Assembly (NCBI GenBank): GCA_945874665.1
Contig: CAMCHJ010000001.1
Location: 186,001 to 250,000 of the forward strand
Direction: 5' to 3'
Source: Chitinophaga pinensis
GTDB taxonomy: Bacteria; Bacteroidota; Bacteroidia; UBA7662
Length of the DNA stretch: 64,000 nucleotides
Below, piece by piece: positions 41,211-50,429 of this stretch (position 1 is its first letter; each line of letters begins with the position of its first letter). Position numbers and translations under genes: made by a program. The notes below the pieces were generated by a model. It saw only the letters and a list, made by a program, of their open reading frames with translations, was not told the origin of the DNA and searched no databases.

Positions 41211-41218
41211 CAAAGGTA
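41211..41218 (-). promoter_or_regulatory. -7 box TACCTTTG of pnuC
   Basis: Exact TAnnTTTG on the minus strand, ending 5 nt before the ATG at 41205. Confidence 0.5.
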
Positions 41219-41287
41219 AGAAGCAGGGCATGATGCTTGGGCCTTTGTTGCAGAATTATGACTAACAAAAATGCCTAATCAATTTGA

Positions 41288-41595
41288 TTAAATCGGTATT
41301 TTTAGCTTTGAAGGTGCTCGTCTGGGGTCAAAAAGAGTCAATATTCTTATCGTACGGAAATGTGTTTCATTTAGATTACGGTATGCTTGCTAAGCACCGA
41401 ACGCCTTACATTTGGGCGAATATGCGTTTTCGGAAATAATCTAGGATTCGATGAGATGAGCGCAATGCGTTGATCTAACATTACGACAAAATTCCGAACC
41501 TCTTTTTCAGACCATTGGTGTAATAGGTACCCAATTATGTTTTCAAGGTCATAAAAAGCTTGCTGAGTCCAGCGTATGCTAAAGCCACTTTTCAT
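41288..41595 (-). pseudogene. RelE/ParE-type toxin gene disrupted by a one-base frameshift
   Basis: The first 74 codons (41595-41374) encode a ParE-like start: SIRWTQQAFYDLENIIGYLLHQWSEKEVRNF and IRPNVRRSVLSKHTVI. The frame then stops at TAA (41371-41373). In the neighbouring frame, translation resumes at once with NETHFRTIRILTLFDPRRAPSKLKIPI and stops at 41288. That is exactly the expected ParE C-terminal strand and tail (HTVIY... ILTLFDPRR). One lost base in a TAT codon explains it and restores about 102 residues. As given, the toxin lacks its last strand and is probably inactive. A sequencing error is the alternative. Confidence 0.8.
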
Positions 41596-41830
41596 AAAGT
41601 TGCTTCACTTCTTCATGCGGAATCAGTCTCCCCGCTTTGCTATCAGCAAGACCTTTGTCAATGGCCGCTTTTTCTTCCTCCGAAATTTGCTCCCACCAAT
41701 CTGCTTGCTCACGCGTATTCATCAACATTTTCAAGCGCTCAATCGAAGTATCATCTTGGAGGGTGGTGACCCATTTGATGATTTCAAGCTTATCTTTTTC
41801 TTGACGGATATCGTTTGCTCCCTCCTTCAT
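41579..41830 (-). CDS. Antitoxin of a RelE/ParE-type module
   Basis: 83 residues: IIKWVTTLQDDTSIERLKMLMN, then DWWEQISEEEKAAIDKGLADSKAGRLIPHEEVKQLYEKWL. The second half is the common toxin-binding tail of antitoxins paired with ParE-like toxins. The gene overlaps the toxin start by 17 bp, the usual antitoxin-first order. No ribbon-helix-helix domain is obvious in the short N-terminus. With a broken toxin it may persist as a remnant or act against related toxins elsewhere. Confidence 0.8.
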   Translation of the reverse strand: MKEGANDIRQEKDKLEIIKWVTTLQDDTSIERLKMLMNTREQADWWEQISEEEKAAIDKGLADSKAGRLIPHEEVKQLYEKWL

Positions 41831-41950
41831 GGGTAATTTGAAAATTAGATTTGTTGCTATGGAAGACGGCCTTTTAACAAACGACTTTAAGCATATTTTT
41901 TCAATGAACCTACTTGCCGTTTAGAGCAATTCCATAGTGCTTTAAACGCA

Positions 41951-41983
41951 AAAGGCTGCCTCCTGTTTCAGAAAGCAGCCTTC
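41951..41983 (-). terminator. Terminator of the rimP-nusA-infB operon
   Basis: On the minus strand the 8-bp stem AAGGCTGC / GCAGCCTT has a loop of about 15 nt and ends in TTTTG. It lies about 20 bp beyond the infB stop. Confidence 0.75.
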
Positions 41984-42002
41984 GCTGGGATATTTAGGTG
42001 AT

Positions 42003-45000
42003 TTACAACTTACCCCTCACCTCAATGCGCTCATAACCTTCAATGATGTCGCCTTCAATGATATCGTTGAAGTTGGCGATGTTTAAGCCGCACTCATAAC
42101 CTTTGAGCACTTCTTTTACGTCGTCTTTGAAACGCTTGAGCGATGCGAGCTCGCCAGTGTGGATCACGATGCCATCGCGCAGCACCCGTACTTTGGTGTT
42201 GCGGTTGATTTTGCCATCGGTAACCATACAACCTGCAATGGTGCCCACTTTGGAGATTTTGAAGACCTCGCGGATTTGTACGTTGCACACCACTTTCTCT
42301 TCGAAAGTAGGGGCCAACATGCCTTCCATGGCCGACTTGATCTCGTCGATGGCGTCGTAGATGATGCTGTAGGTACGGATGTCGATTTCTTCTTGCTCGG
42401 CGAGCTTGCGCACTGAGGCAAGTGGACGCACCTGGAAGCCTACAATGATGGCGTCAGAAGCAGAGGCGAGCATTACGTCGCTTTCGCTGATCTGGCCTAC
42501 TCCTTTGTGGATGACGTTTACCTGGATTTGGTCGGTGCTCAACTTCATCAAGCTGTCGGCCAAGGCTTCTACCGAGCCATCCACGTCGCCTTTTACAACG
42601 AGGTTGAGCTCTTTGAAGTTGCCGATGGCCAAACGGCGTCCGATTTCGTCGAGGGTGATGTGTTTCTTTGTACGCATGCCCTGCTCACGCAATAACTGCA
42701 TGCGCTTGGTGCCCACGTCCTTGGCCACAGCATCGGAGTCGGTTACGTAAAAACGATCGCCGGCTGTTGGTGCCGAGTTAAAGCCTAGGATTTGCACCGG
42801 CTGCGAAGGCCCAACTTTGGTGATGCGTTGTCCACGCTCGTTCATCAAAGCCTTTACCTTTCCAAAATTGGCGCCTGCCAAAATGGGATCGCCCATTTCC
42901 AAAGTACCGCCTTCGATCAGCACAGTGGTGATTACACCACGGCCTTTGTCTAGCGAGGCCTCGATTACGGTGCCCACAGCACGTTTTTTCGGGTCTGCTT
43001 TGAGCTCTAGAATTTCAGCTTCTAGCAAAATCTTCTCAAGTAAAGCGTCTACATTTTGACCAAACTTGGCCGAAATTTCTTGGTCTTGGTACTTACCTCC
43101 CCAGCTTTCTACCAAAATATTCATGGCTGAAAGTTGTTCGCGGATGCGCTCGGGATTGGCACCAGGCCGGTCAACTTTGTTGATGGCGAAAATCAAAGGC
43201 ACATTGGCTGCTTGCGCATGGCTGATGGCTTCTTTGGTTTGTGGCATTACGCTGTCGTCGGCTGCAATTACGATTACCACAATGTCGGTAACCTTAGCAC
43301 CACGCGCTCGCATAGCGGTAAAGGCTTCGTGACCCGGGGTGTCGAGGAAGGTGATTTGTTTGCCATTGGCGAGTTTCACCGCATAGGCACCAATGTGCTG
43401 GGTGATACCGCCGGCCTCCCCTGCAATTACATTTTCTTTGCGGATAAAGTCTAGCAAGGAAGTTTTACCGTGGTCAACGTGACCCATGATGGTCACAATC
43501 GGCGAACGGTCGGCCATGTTGTCGGCGTCGTCTTCCTCTTCAATCATCGGCTCGTTGGCGTCGGCAGAAATAAACTCTACGTCGTATCCAAATTCGTCGG
43601 CTACCAAAGTGATGGTTTCGGCGTCGAGTCGCTGGTTGATGGTTACTACTAAGCCGAGGGAGAAGCAGTTCATGATTACTTCACCTACTGGCACATCCAT
43701 TAAGCCGGCGAGCTCACCCGTGGTGAGGAACTCGGTGGCCTGCATTTTCATTTTGCCGTCTTCGTTGAGCTCAGCGCCATCACGGAGGGCGTGGTCATCG
43801 CGACGTTGTTTGCGGTATTTAGCACGGCTAGCACCTTTGGCACCTCCCTGGAGGCGTGCCATCGTAGCCTTGATCTGATCTTGGATTTCTTTTTCTGTGG
43901 GCTCCGCTTTTGGTCCGAGCGGTGCTGCTGGTCCGCGACGATTGCCCCCAGGGCCTCCGCCTGGTCCTCCGCCATGTGGACGGTTGCCTTGCGGGCGCTG
44001 AGGCATGGTGCCTGGTGCATTGGGAGAGCGTAATGGACGGTCTACGTTAGCAGCTGCCGGTGCAGCACCTGTAGCTGGGGCGTTGCCGCCGCCAGGACCT
44101 TCTTTCCGCTTGCGCTTGCGGCGACCAACACTGCTGTCGCTCGAGCTCGCTACGGGCTTGCGCTTTTCAAATTGACTCAGGTCGATGGTACGTAACACCG
44201 TAGTGCCTTGCAGCTTGTCGGCTTTGGCACGTACCACATCCTCATCTTCTGCTTTATCGGCAGGATCCACTGCCCCAGATGCTGGCTTCTCGGCTTCTGG
44301 TGTTGCTAACGCTTCGGCGGGTGCTGGTTTTTGAGCTGCTGGTTTTTCCTTTGCTGTCGCTGGCTTTTCGGCTGCAGGTACTTCTGCCACTGGCGCTGCT
44401 GCTGGTTTTTCAACCGGCACTGGGGCTGGTTTTGGCAACGCTTCAGCTGTCGCGGCTACTGCTGCTGCCTGAGGCGCTTCCGGCTGAGGGGATGCCGGCG
44501 CTTCTGCAGGGATTTCCACTTTGGGAGCGGCTGCTGGGACTGTTTTTGGTGCTTCAACGGCTGCTGGTGCGGCCTTGGACTTAGACTTTCCAGCAGTGTT
44601 GAGGTCGATTTTGCCAAGCACTTTTAAACCGCCCTTTTCGGCGGCATCGGCCGCTTGGGTTACTGCGGCTGGTGCGGCTGCTGGCGCAACTTCGGACTTC
44701 GCCGCTGGTTTCGCCTCGGGCAAAGCTGTCTTGTTCATGCCCTTAATGAGCACTTCATCGGCTTCTGGCTCGAAAGGGGTGGCGGCAGCAGGACCAAAGT
44801 CCTTCTTGTCCAAAACCACATCTTCCTTTTTGTTGGTGCCAATGTTGATTTGAGCAGCCTGCTCTTTGATCTTTTTATCCTGACCAAAGTCGCGAAGCAA
44901 CACACCATACATCTCGTCGGTGATTTTGGCGTTCGGATTGGCATCCATCTCAAAGCCTTTGGCTGCAAGGTGGTCCACCACGTGGCCAACACTGATGTTA

Positions 45001-45044
45001 AACTCGGTGGCCGCTTTTTTTATCCTGATACTTCCTTCTGACAT
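42003..45044 (-). CDS. infB: Translation initiation factor IF-2
   Basis: 1013 residues. An IF2_N-type start ([29 protein letters not shown]) is followed by a long Ala/Pro/Glu/Lys low-complexity linker (about 85-270) and a Gly/Pro/Arg-rich segment. The GTPase core follows: G1 [13 protein letters not shown]3 DTPGHEAF, G4 NKVD, then domains II-IV ending [26 protein letters not shown]-2 delivers initiator tRNA to the ribosome. It lies about 40 bp after nusA. Confidence 0.97.
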   Translation of the reverse strand: MSEGSIRIKKAATEFNISVGHVVDHLAAKGFEMDANPNAKITDEMYGVLLRDFGQDKKIKEQAAQINIGTNKKEDVVLDKKDFGPAAATPFEPEADEVLIKGMNKTALPEAKPAAKSEVAPAAAPAAVTQAADAAEKGGLKVLGKIDLNTAGKSKSKAAPAAVEAPKTVPAAAPKVEIPAEAPASPQPEAPQAAAVAATAEALPKPAPVPVEKPAAAPVAEVPAAEKPATAKEKPAAQKPAPAEALATPEAEKPASGAVDPADKAEDEDVVRAKADKLQGTTVLRTIDLSQFEKRKPVASSSDSSVGRRKRKRKEGPGGGNAPATGAAPAAANVDRPLRSPNAPGTMPQRPQGNRPHGGGPGGGPGGNRRGPAAPLGPKAEPTEKEIQDQIKATMARLQGGAKGASRAKYRKQRRDDHALRDGAELNEDGKMKMQATEFLTTGELAGLMDVPVGEVIMNCFSLGLVVTINQRLDAETITLVADEFGYDVEFISADANEPMIEEEDDADNMADRSPIVTIMGHVDHGKTSLLDFIRKENVIAGEAGGITQHIGAYAVKLANGKQITFLDTPGHEAFTAMRARGAKVTDIVVIVIAADDSVMPQTKEAISHAQAANVPLIFAINKVDRPGANPERIREQLSAMNILVESWGGKYQDQEISAKFGQNVDALLEKILLEAEILELKADPKKRAVGTVIEASLDKGRGVITTVLIEGGTLEMGDPILAGANFGKVKALMNERGQRITKVGPSQPVQILGFNSAPTAGDRFYVTDSDAVAKDVGTKRMQLLREQGMRTKKHITLDEIGRRLAIGNFKELNLVVKGDVDGSVEALADSLMKLSTDQIQVNVIHKGVGQISESDVMLASASDAIIVGFQVRPLASVRKLAEQEEIDIRTYSIIYDAIDEIKSAMEGMLAPTFEEKVVCNVQIREVFKISKVGTIAGCMVTDGKINRNTKVRVLRDGIVIHTGELASLKRFKDDVKEVLKGYECGLNIANFNDIIEGDIIEGYERIEVRGKL

Positions 45045-45085
45045 TCCCTCTATTTATTGGTAATCTGCGCTTTGCAACGCTATGC

Positions 45086-46324
45086 TTATTCAAATTCTGC
45101 GCGGAGAATGGCCAGCACCTGAGCGGCGGTCTCCTCTTCTAACTCGGTGCGGCGTACGAGCTCTTCTGGACCAACAGCCAGTACGGATTTGGCTGTATCT
45201 AAACCGATTTTCTTCAGTTCATCAATGATCCAGCTGTCGATTTCGTCTGCAAATTCGTCCAAGTCCACGTCGCTATCGTCTTCCACAATGTCGCGGAATA
45301 CGTCGATTTCGTTGCCGGTGAGCTTGGCTGCTAAACGGATGTTGTGACCACCTTTACCGATAGCCAACGACACTTGGTCGGGCTTGAGGTACACGCTGGC
45401 TTTGTTTCGCGCGGTGTCGAGTTCCATGCTGCTGATCTTCGCAGGGCTCAAAGCCCGCTGGATGTACAACTGCATGTTGTTGGTGAAGTTAATCACGTCG
45501 ATGCTCTCGTTGCGCAACTCGCGCACGATGCCATGGATGCGTGAACCTTTCATGCCTACGCAAGCACCTACTGGGTCGATGCGGTCATCGTAGCTTTCTA
45601 CAGCCACTTTTGCCCGCTCACCAGGTTCACGCACGATGTTTTTGATGGTGATCAAACCGTCGAAAATCTCAGGCACCTCTAATTCGAGCAAGCGCGCTAA
45701 AAAGGCTGGCGCTGTGCGTGAAATGATGATGCGAGGTGTTGTGTTCTGGGTTTCTACCCGCAACACTACCCCGCGAACGGCATCGCCTTTTTTGTAGAAG
45801 TCGGCAGGAATCTGCTCGGTCTTCGGCAAAATCAACTCATTGCCCTCGTCGTCGAGAATCAACATCTCTTTCTTCCAAATCTGATACACCTCACCAGTCA
45901 CAATTTCACCTGCGCGGTCTTTGTATTTCTGGTAGATATTGTCTTTTTCAAGTTCTAAAATGCGCTGTACCAAAGTTTGACGGGCAGCCAAAATGGCGCG
46001 GCGACCAAACTCTTCGAGCTTAATCTCGTCAGATACTTCTTCGCCTACTTCAAAATCGGGCTCAATTTTCTGGGCGTCGGTCAAAGTGATTTTGTCGGAT
46101 TGACCAACAAACTCTGAATCGTTTTCCACCACCTCGCGGTTTCTCCAAATCTCCAAATCACCTTTTTCGGTGTTGAGGATAATGTCGAAGTGCTCATCGG
46201 TACCGAATTTGCGGCGAACCATGCTGCGGAATACGTCTTCTAAAACGCGCATCATGGTAGCGCGATCGATATTCTTGAGTTCTTTAAACTCCGAAAAGGA
46301 TTCGATCAGTTCGCTGCTGTTCAT
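45086..46324 (-). CDS. nusA: Transcription termination/antitermination factor NusA
   Basis: 412 residues: NusA N-terminal domain (LIESFSEFKELKNIDRATMMRVLEDVFRSMVRRKFG), S1 domain (GEIVTGEVYQIWKKEMLIL) and two KH domains (PVGACVGMKGSRIHGIVRELRNESIDVI and LAIGKGGHNIRLAAKLTG). A short helix-hairpin-like C-terminus follows in place of the E. coli AR repeats. It binds RNA polymerase and nascent RNA. It lies 6 bp after rimP. Confidence 0.97.
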   Translation of the reverse strand: MNSSELIESFSEFKELKNIDRATMMRVLEDVFRSMVRRKFGTDEHFDIILNTEKGDLEIWRNREVVENDSEFVGQSDKITLTDAQKIEPDFEVGEEVSDEIKLEEFGRRAILAARQTLVQRILELEKDNIYQKYKDRAGEIVTGEVYQIWKKEMLILDDEGNELILPKTEQIPADFYKKGDAVRGVVLRVETQNTTPRIIISRTAPAFLARLLELEVPEIFDGLITIKNIVREPGERAKVAVESYDDRIDPVGACVGMKGSRIHGIVRELRNESIDVINFTNNMQLYIQRALSPAKISSMELDTARNKASVYLKPDQVSLAIGKGGHNIRLAAKLTGNEIDVFRDIVEDDSDVDLDEFADEIDSWIIDELKKIGLDTAKSVLAVGPEELVRRTELEEETAAQVLAILRAEFE

Positions 46325-46330
46325 GCTTTC

Positions 46331-46798
46331 TTATTTAAAGGATATAATGACTTTTGCATATTCTAATTCGCTGAAGGGCAACACACGGGTGCGCTCCTCA
46401 GCTTTTTTGCCTTTTTCTTTGTGGTTATAAACGATGTGGAGCTGGTCGCCGGCTACCTCCTCGAGGATGCCTTTGAGCTCAGTGCCGTCGTTTAACACCA
46501 CTTTTAACTCGCGCCCCACATGCTTGGGAAACTGCCGAAGCAATTTCATGGGCGCATCCGCACCTGGCGAACTTACCTCCAACACATAGGCCCCTAAATC
46601 TTCCAAGGTCTCTAACTCATTGCCGAGCTCCCTGCTTACTGCCGCACAAAAATCTATGTCCACACCCGAGTCGCCATCTAAAGCCACACCAATGCGCTTC
46701 AAATCGGGCGAAATTTTCACTTCTACCACAAAATGCACATTGTCGGCCAAAAGGCGCTCTAACGTTTGTAAAACCTTGTTTCTGACTGCGTTTATCAT
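46331..46798 (-). CDS. rimP: Ribosome maturation factor RimP
   Basis: 155 residues from the ATG at 46798 (MINAVRNKVLQTLERLLADN). The conserved block YVLEVSSPGADAPMKLLRQFPKHVGRELKVVL is diagnostic of RimP, needed for 30S subunit assembly. A longer frame up to 46885 would start upstream of the promoter and hairpin and is rejected. It is the first gene of rimP-nusA-infB. Confidence 0.93.
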   Translation of the reverse strand: MINAVRNKVLQTLERLLADNVHFVVEVKISPDLKRIGVALDGDSGVDIDFCAAVSRELGNELETLEDLGAYVLEVSSPGADAPMKLLRQFPKHVGRELKVVLNDGTELKGILEEVAGDQLHIVYNHKEKGKKAEERTRVLPFSELEYAKVIISFK

Positions 46799-46810
46799 AC
46801 TCAAATGAAA

Positions 46811-46831
46811 GAGGGGACTTTCGGTCCCCTC
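46811..46831 (-). promoter_or_regulatory. Leader hairpin of the rimP-nusA-infB operon
   Basis: The perfect 8-bp stem GAGGGGAC / GTCCCCTC has a 5-nt loop, between the TACTTTTG box and the rimP ATG. It would be in the 5' leader of the mRNA. No T-run follows, so it is not a plain terminator. Confidence 0.6.
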
Positions 46832-46845
46832 ACTCAATTTCGATG

Positions 46846-46853
46846 CAAAAGTA
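46846..46853 (-). promoter_or_regulatory. -7 box TACTTTTG of the rimP-nusA-infB operon
   Basis: Exact TAnnTTTG on the minus strand, 47 nt before the rimP ATG. This leaves a leader of about 40 nt that contains the hairpin. Confidence 0.55.
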
Positions 46854-46920
46854 ATGAAAAAACTACAGCTGTGCAAATTATCCACAAGCTGTTTTTTCTG
46901 TGGAAAAGATGACGGGGCAA

Positions 46921-49374
46921 CTAGTGCGCAGCCGTAGGCAGCAGGGCTGCTAGTTTGATGCGCTCTTGGGAGGCGATGCGTGCCAAATACGGATTGTTGT
47001 TGCGTCCCGGAACGCTCTCCATAAAAGCCAAAGCTTTGGTGGTGAGGGCGTCGTTGCGGAGCCGCTGCGCCAATTGACTATAACGCTGAAGCACAGCCAC
47101 CTTGCCCCAGCCTTGGGCGGCCGCAAAGCTGCTTTCGAAGAAGCTGGCCATATTGGCGTCGCCGTAAGCTGCGTAAATTTCGAGCACTTGGTTGCGTACC
47201 GAACGGTGAGGCTCTAGGCTACGGGCAATTTCCATCACTTTTACCGAATCGGTTTTGGCATACAGCGGCAGGGCTGTTCCAATCACCCGGAACGAGCTGT
47301 CTTGGGTTAAAACTGCTAAGAAAAACGGACCGTAAGCCAAGGCATCTACCTCGCCTAATTTGGCTACAGCGGCGGCGCGCACCGAGCTGTTGGGGTCTTG
47401 TTGGGCGAGTTTTTGCAGCAATGCCAACAGGGTGGCGTCTTTTTTCCAATCACTGAAGTCGAATTGCTGGATGGCATACTGGCGTAGGAACCAAAACTCG
47501 TGCTGCATGGCATCTATAAAGCTGCTGCGGGCTTGGAGATCAGTTTTGAGGTTGCGTAAATACAAAAGGGCCTCGTATTGGTCAACAAACAAAGGCGCCC
47601 GCTGAAACTGCACGAGGTACTGCTCCCGGGTTTTGTTTTCGGTTTTTTCGCAGAGGAGCATTTTGTCGGCATCGGCGTTTACCAAGAGTGGCCGCTCGCT
47701 TTTGAAACGGAATTCCTGAGAATCGCGACTCAACACAATGGCTTGGGTGGTTTTACTGTCGGCGGTATAAATGTCTACCTGCATCGGCAAGCGGTACAAG
47801 GGCACGCCCTCACTCGATTTCTTTTGGGTGATTTTGAGCACGATTTCGGCCGTTTCAGCATCGTAGCCGTAGTTGAAATCGAGTACGGGATGGCCTTTGG
47901 CGTAAAACCACTGGTTGAAAAACCAGTTGAGGTCGCGACCAGTTACTTCTTCAAAAACCAAACGCAGCTGCTGTACCTCCACGGCTTGGTGGGCGTGACG
48001 GGTTAAAAACAGCTGGAGGGAGGCAAAAAAAGCTTTGTCGCCCACTTCCTTGCGCAGCATGTGCAAAATGCGACTGCCTTTGGCGTACGAATGGCCGTCG
48101 AACATGTCTTCTTTGTCTTCGTAGTAAAAACGCACCACATCTTCCTGCTTTCGTTTTGCTTCGTTGAGGTAGCCGCTGAGGTTGCCGTACAAACCACGGT
48201 CCGCCTCCATGGCGCCGTATTTATGCTCATCCCACAGGTAAGAGCCGTACGTAGCAAAGCTTTCGTTGATGGCGAGGTTGCTCCAGCTTTCGGCGGTTAC
48301 TAAATCCCCAAACCAATGGTGGAACATTTCGTGTGCCACGGTGCTTTCTGAGCTGCCGTCGAGGAGTTCACGCTCGGTGCGTTGAGCCCATTCACCAAAA
48401 ATAACGGCGCCAGTGTTTTCCATGGCACCTGATACATAATCGCGCACCGAAATTTGTGCGTATTTGTCCCAAGGATACGGCACGCCCAACAAATTGCTGT
48501 AAAACTCCAGCATTTCTACGGTGTTGGGATAGGTTTTGGCGGCGGTTGCAGCAAATTCGGGCTCTACATAATACGACACTTCTTTGCCGCGCCATTGCTC
48601 GCGCGCCACGTAAAACTTGCCCACGGCGAGCATGGTGAGGTAAGGCGCGTGCTGCAGCTTTTGCTCCCAATAATCGGTGCGGGTGCCGTCGCCATTGTCG
48701 GTGCTGTACACCAATTCGCCATTGGCCAAAGTCACAAAGCCAGTATCAACGGTTAGATACATTTCTTGTGAGGTTTTTTGGTTGGGGGCATCGATGGTGG
48801 GGTACCAGCATGAATTGCTTTCGGTTTCGCCTTGGGTCCATAGTTGTACGGGCTTGGTGCTGTCGGCGCCATCAGGATTGATGAAATAGAGCCCTTTGGC
48901 ACCCTGAATGGCACTGCTGCCGTTTACTTCCTTGAGTTCGTTGGGCTTGGCAACGTAGTCGATGAGCAATTGCACCTTCACCCCAGCGGTATAGGTATGG
49001 TCGAGCTCAATGTGCAGCTGCTTGCCGTCGTATTGGTATTGCAGCGGCTTGAAGAAGTCGCTACCCACCAGTTCCACGCGGTTTATTTGGAAGCCTTTCG
49101 CGTCGAGACTGATTTTTTTGGAGGGATAAAAGTGCGGTGTAACGGTGAGGTAAGCCGTGCCATACATCCAAGCTTTGCTGAAATCGGGCTTGAGGTAGAG
49201 TTTGGTATGCAACATTTTCATGTCAAGCGGACGACTCGCGCGGTAATCGTCGTTTACATGAGGGGTGTATACATCGGCATTCGTGGGTTTAGCCACTTCT
49301 AAGATGGTTTTGTTGCTGTTGCAGCCGAGGAAAAGGGCTAAAACTGGAACGAGGAGTAGTCGGTTTTTATACAT
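46921..49374 (-). CDS. M1 family aminopeptidase lipoprotein
   Basis: 817 residues from the ATG at 49374. A lipoprotein signal (MYKNRLLLVPVLALFLGC, Cys18) is followed by the M1 N-terminal saddle, then the catalytic domain: exopeptidase motif GAMEN (316-320) and zinc site HEMFH with E371 in AINESF. A C-terminal helical repeat region follows (about 600-817, HEAT-like: LLQKLAQQDPNSSVRAAAVAKLGEVD). It trims N-terminal residues from peptides at the outer membrane or periplasm. A longer frame reaching 49587 runs into the divergent biotin-carrier gene and is rejected. Confidence 0.93.
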   Translation of the reverse strand: MYKNRLLLVPVLALFLGCNSNKTILEVAKPTNADVYTPHVNDDYRASRPLDMKMLHTKLYLKPDFSKAWMYGTAYLTVTPHFYPSKKISLDAKGFQINRVELVGSDFFKPLQYQYDGKQLHIELDHTYTAGVKVQLLIDYVAKPNELKEVNGSSAIQGAKGLYFINPDGADSTKPVQLWTQGETESNSCWYPTIDAPNQKTSQEMYLTVDTGFVTLANGELVYSTDNGDGTRTDYWEQKLQHAPYLTMLAVGKFYVAREQWRGKEVSYYVEPEFAATAAKTYPNTVEMLEFYSNLLGVPYPWDKYAQISVRDYVSGAMENTGAVIFGEWAQRTERELLDGSSESTVAHEMFHHWFGDLVTAESWSNLAINESFATYGSYLWDEHKYGAMEADRGLYGNLSGYLNEAKRKQEDVVRFYYEDKEDMFDGHSYAKGSRILHMLRKEVGDKAFFASLQLFLTRHAHQAVEVQQLRLVFEEVTGRDLNWFFNQWFYAKGHPVLDFNYGYDAETAEIVLKITQKKSSEGVPLYRLPMQVDIYTADSKTTQAIVLSRDSQEFRFKSERPLLVNADADKMLLCEKTENKTREQYLVQFQRAPLFVDQYEALLYLRNLKTDLQARSSFIDAMQHEFWFLRQYAIQQFDFSDWKKDATLLALLQKLAQQDPNSSVRAAAVAKLGEVDALAYGPFFLAVLTQDSSFRVIGTALPLYAKTDSVKVMEIARSLEPHRSVRNQVLEIYAAYGDANMASFFESSFAAAQGWGKVAVLQRYSQLAQRLRNDALTTKALAFMESVPGRNNNPYLARIASQERIKLAALLPTAAH

Positions 49375-49422
49375 GCAGCTGCAATTATTTAAGCTTAAAA
49401 AGCCAAATTTGGGCATTTTTAG

Positions 49423-49430
49423 TAGTTTTG
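49423..49430 (+). promoter_or_regulatory. -7 box TAGTTTTG of the biotin-carrier gene
   Basis: Exact TAnnTTTG, 20 nt before the ATG at 49451. Confidence 0.5.
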
Positions 49431-49450
49431 GCAACGCAAATACGTGAAAG

Positions 49451-49942
49451 ATGTTTGAAGTAACCCTCCAGGGCAAAAAATTTATGGTTGAAAAGCAAGG
49501 AAACGAGCTTTTGGTGAATGGCAAAATGGTGCAGCCCGATGCCCTTAGGCTCGATGCTGACCGCATGCACCTGCTGGTGAATGGCAAGGGTTACCAGGTG
49601 GAGTTGCTCGAACAGGAAGGCCAAAACCTGCAAGTGCGTGTTAACCAAAGCACTTTTGAGGTAACGCTTAAAACCGAACTCGACCTCATGCTCAACAAGC
49701 TGGGCATTGATGCAGGGGCGGTGCAAAAGATTAACGAGCTGAAGGCGCCGATGCCGGGACTGGTGCTGCGGTTGGTGGCCGAGCCCGGACAAGAAGTGCA
49801 AAAAGGCGACCCGCTTTTGGTGCTCGAATCTATGAAAATGGAAAACGTGCTCAAGTCGCCCGGCCAAGGCATTGTAGACAAGCTGGTGGTAGAGGTCGGA
49901 AATACCGTGGAGAAAGGCCAAGTGCTGCTGTTATTCCGTTGA
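49451..49942 (+). CDS. Biotin/lipoyl carrier protein of an acyl-CoA carboxylase
   Basis: 163 residues. The C-terminal biotinyl domain (about 95-163) contains the biotinylation motif VLESMKMENVLKS and the PMPGLVLRLVAEPGQEVQKGD turn. The N-terminal part is a short beta-rich region (NGKMVQPDALRLDADRMHLLVNGKGYQVELLE). The length and layout fit the small biotin carrier of Bacteroidota acyl-CoA (propionyl- or methylmalonyl-type) carboxylases; the carboxylase subunits are not in this window. Confidence 0.88.
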   Translation: MFEVTLQGKKFMVEKQGNELLVNGKMVQPDALRLDADRMHLLVNGKGYQVELLEQEGQNLQVRVNQSTFEVTLKTELDLMLNKLGIDAGAVQKINELKAPMPGLVLRLVAEPGQEVQKGDPLLVLESMKMENVLKSPGQGIVDKLVVEVGNTVEKGQVLLLFR

Positions 49943-50027
49943 TATCGCAGAGGCCTGAAGCTGTAAGCTGAGTATGTTACGGGCGTCCACTTGTTTCGCC
50001 CGGACTGTGGCCGTTTTTTTGATAAAA

Positions 50028-50429
50028 TCAGGGCTTGTGCAGGGCAAAATAACTGTTTAGCACCGGCAAATCCGCCTCCGCCCAGTCGAGTTGCTCGAGT
50101 GCAGCACGGTTGCACCACTGCACTTGCGCATGCTCGGCGAGCTGCAAACTGCCGCCGCAGATGCGAACTATGAAGGGCCAGAGGGTGATGTGCAGTCCGT
50201 TTTCGTAGCTGAAGGGCTGCGGCGCGAGGGCTTGCAGCAGTTCAATTTCCAATCCTAATTCTTCACGGATTTCGCGGAGTAGGGCAGCGGTAGGACTTTC
50301 GCCTGCTTCTATTTTGCCACCTGGGAACTCCCATTTGAGCGGCATTTTCATAGCAGCACTGCGCTGGGCGGCCAGCACCAAGCCATCGCGTTCGATGATG
50401 GCGCAGCTTACCTCAAGCGATTTAACCAT
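50028..50429 (-). CDS. mutT: MutT-type Nudix hydrolase
   Basis: 133 residues. The Nudix box is complete: GGKIEAGESPTAALLREIREELGLEI (Gx5Ex7REUxEExGU). KWEFPGGK and the start SLEVSCAIIERDGLVLAAQR match the 8-oxo-dGTP diphosphatase/(deoxy)nucleoside triphosphate group. It probably removes oxidised nucleotides in the cytoplasm. It overlaps the HD-domain gene by 8 bp and ends the gldJ-HD-mutT gene string. Confidence 0.88.
   Translation of the reverse strand: MVKSLEVSCAIIERDGLVLAAQRSAAMKMPLKWEFPGGKIEAGESPTAALLREIREELGLEIELLQALAPQPFSYENGLHITLWPFIVRICGGSLQLAEHAQVQWCNRAALEQLDWAEADLPVLNSYFALHKP

Noticed and set aside
41371-41375. Programmed ribosomal frameshift in the toxin gene
   Set aside because: No slippery heptamer or clear downstream structure is visible at the junction; a lost base is simpler.
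49374-49587. N-terminal extension of the M1 aminopeptidase
   Set aside because: It would overlap the divergent biotin-carrier gene and precede a clear lipoprotein signal peptide at 49374.
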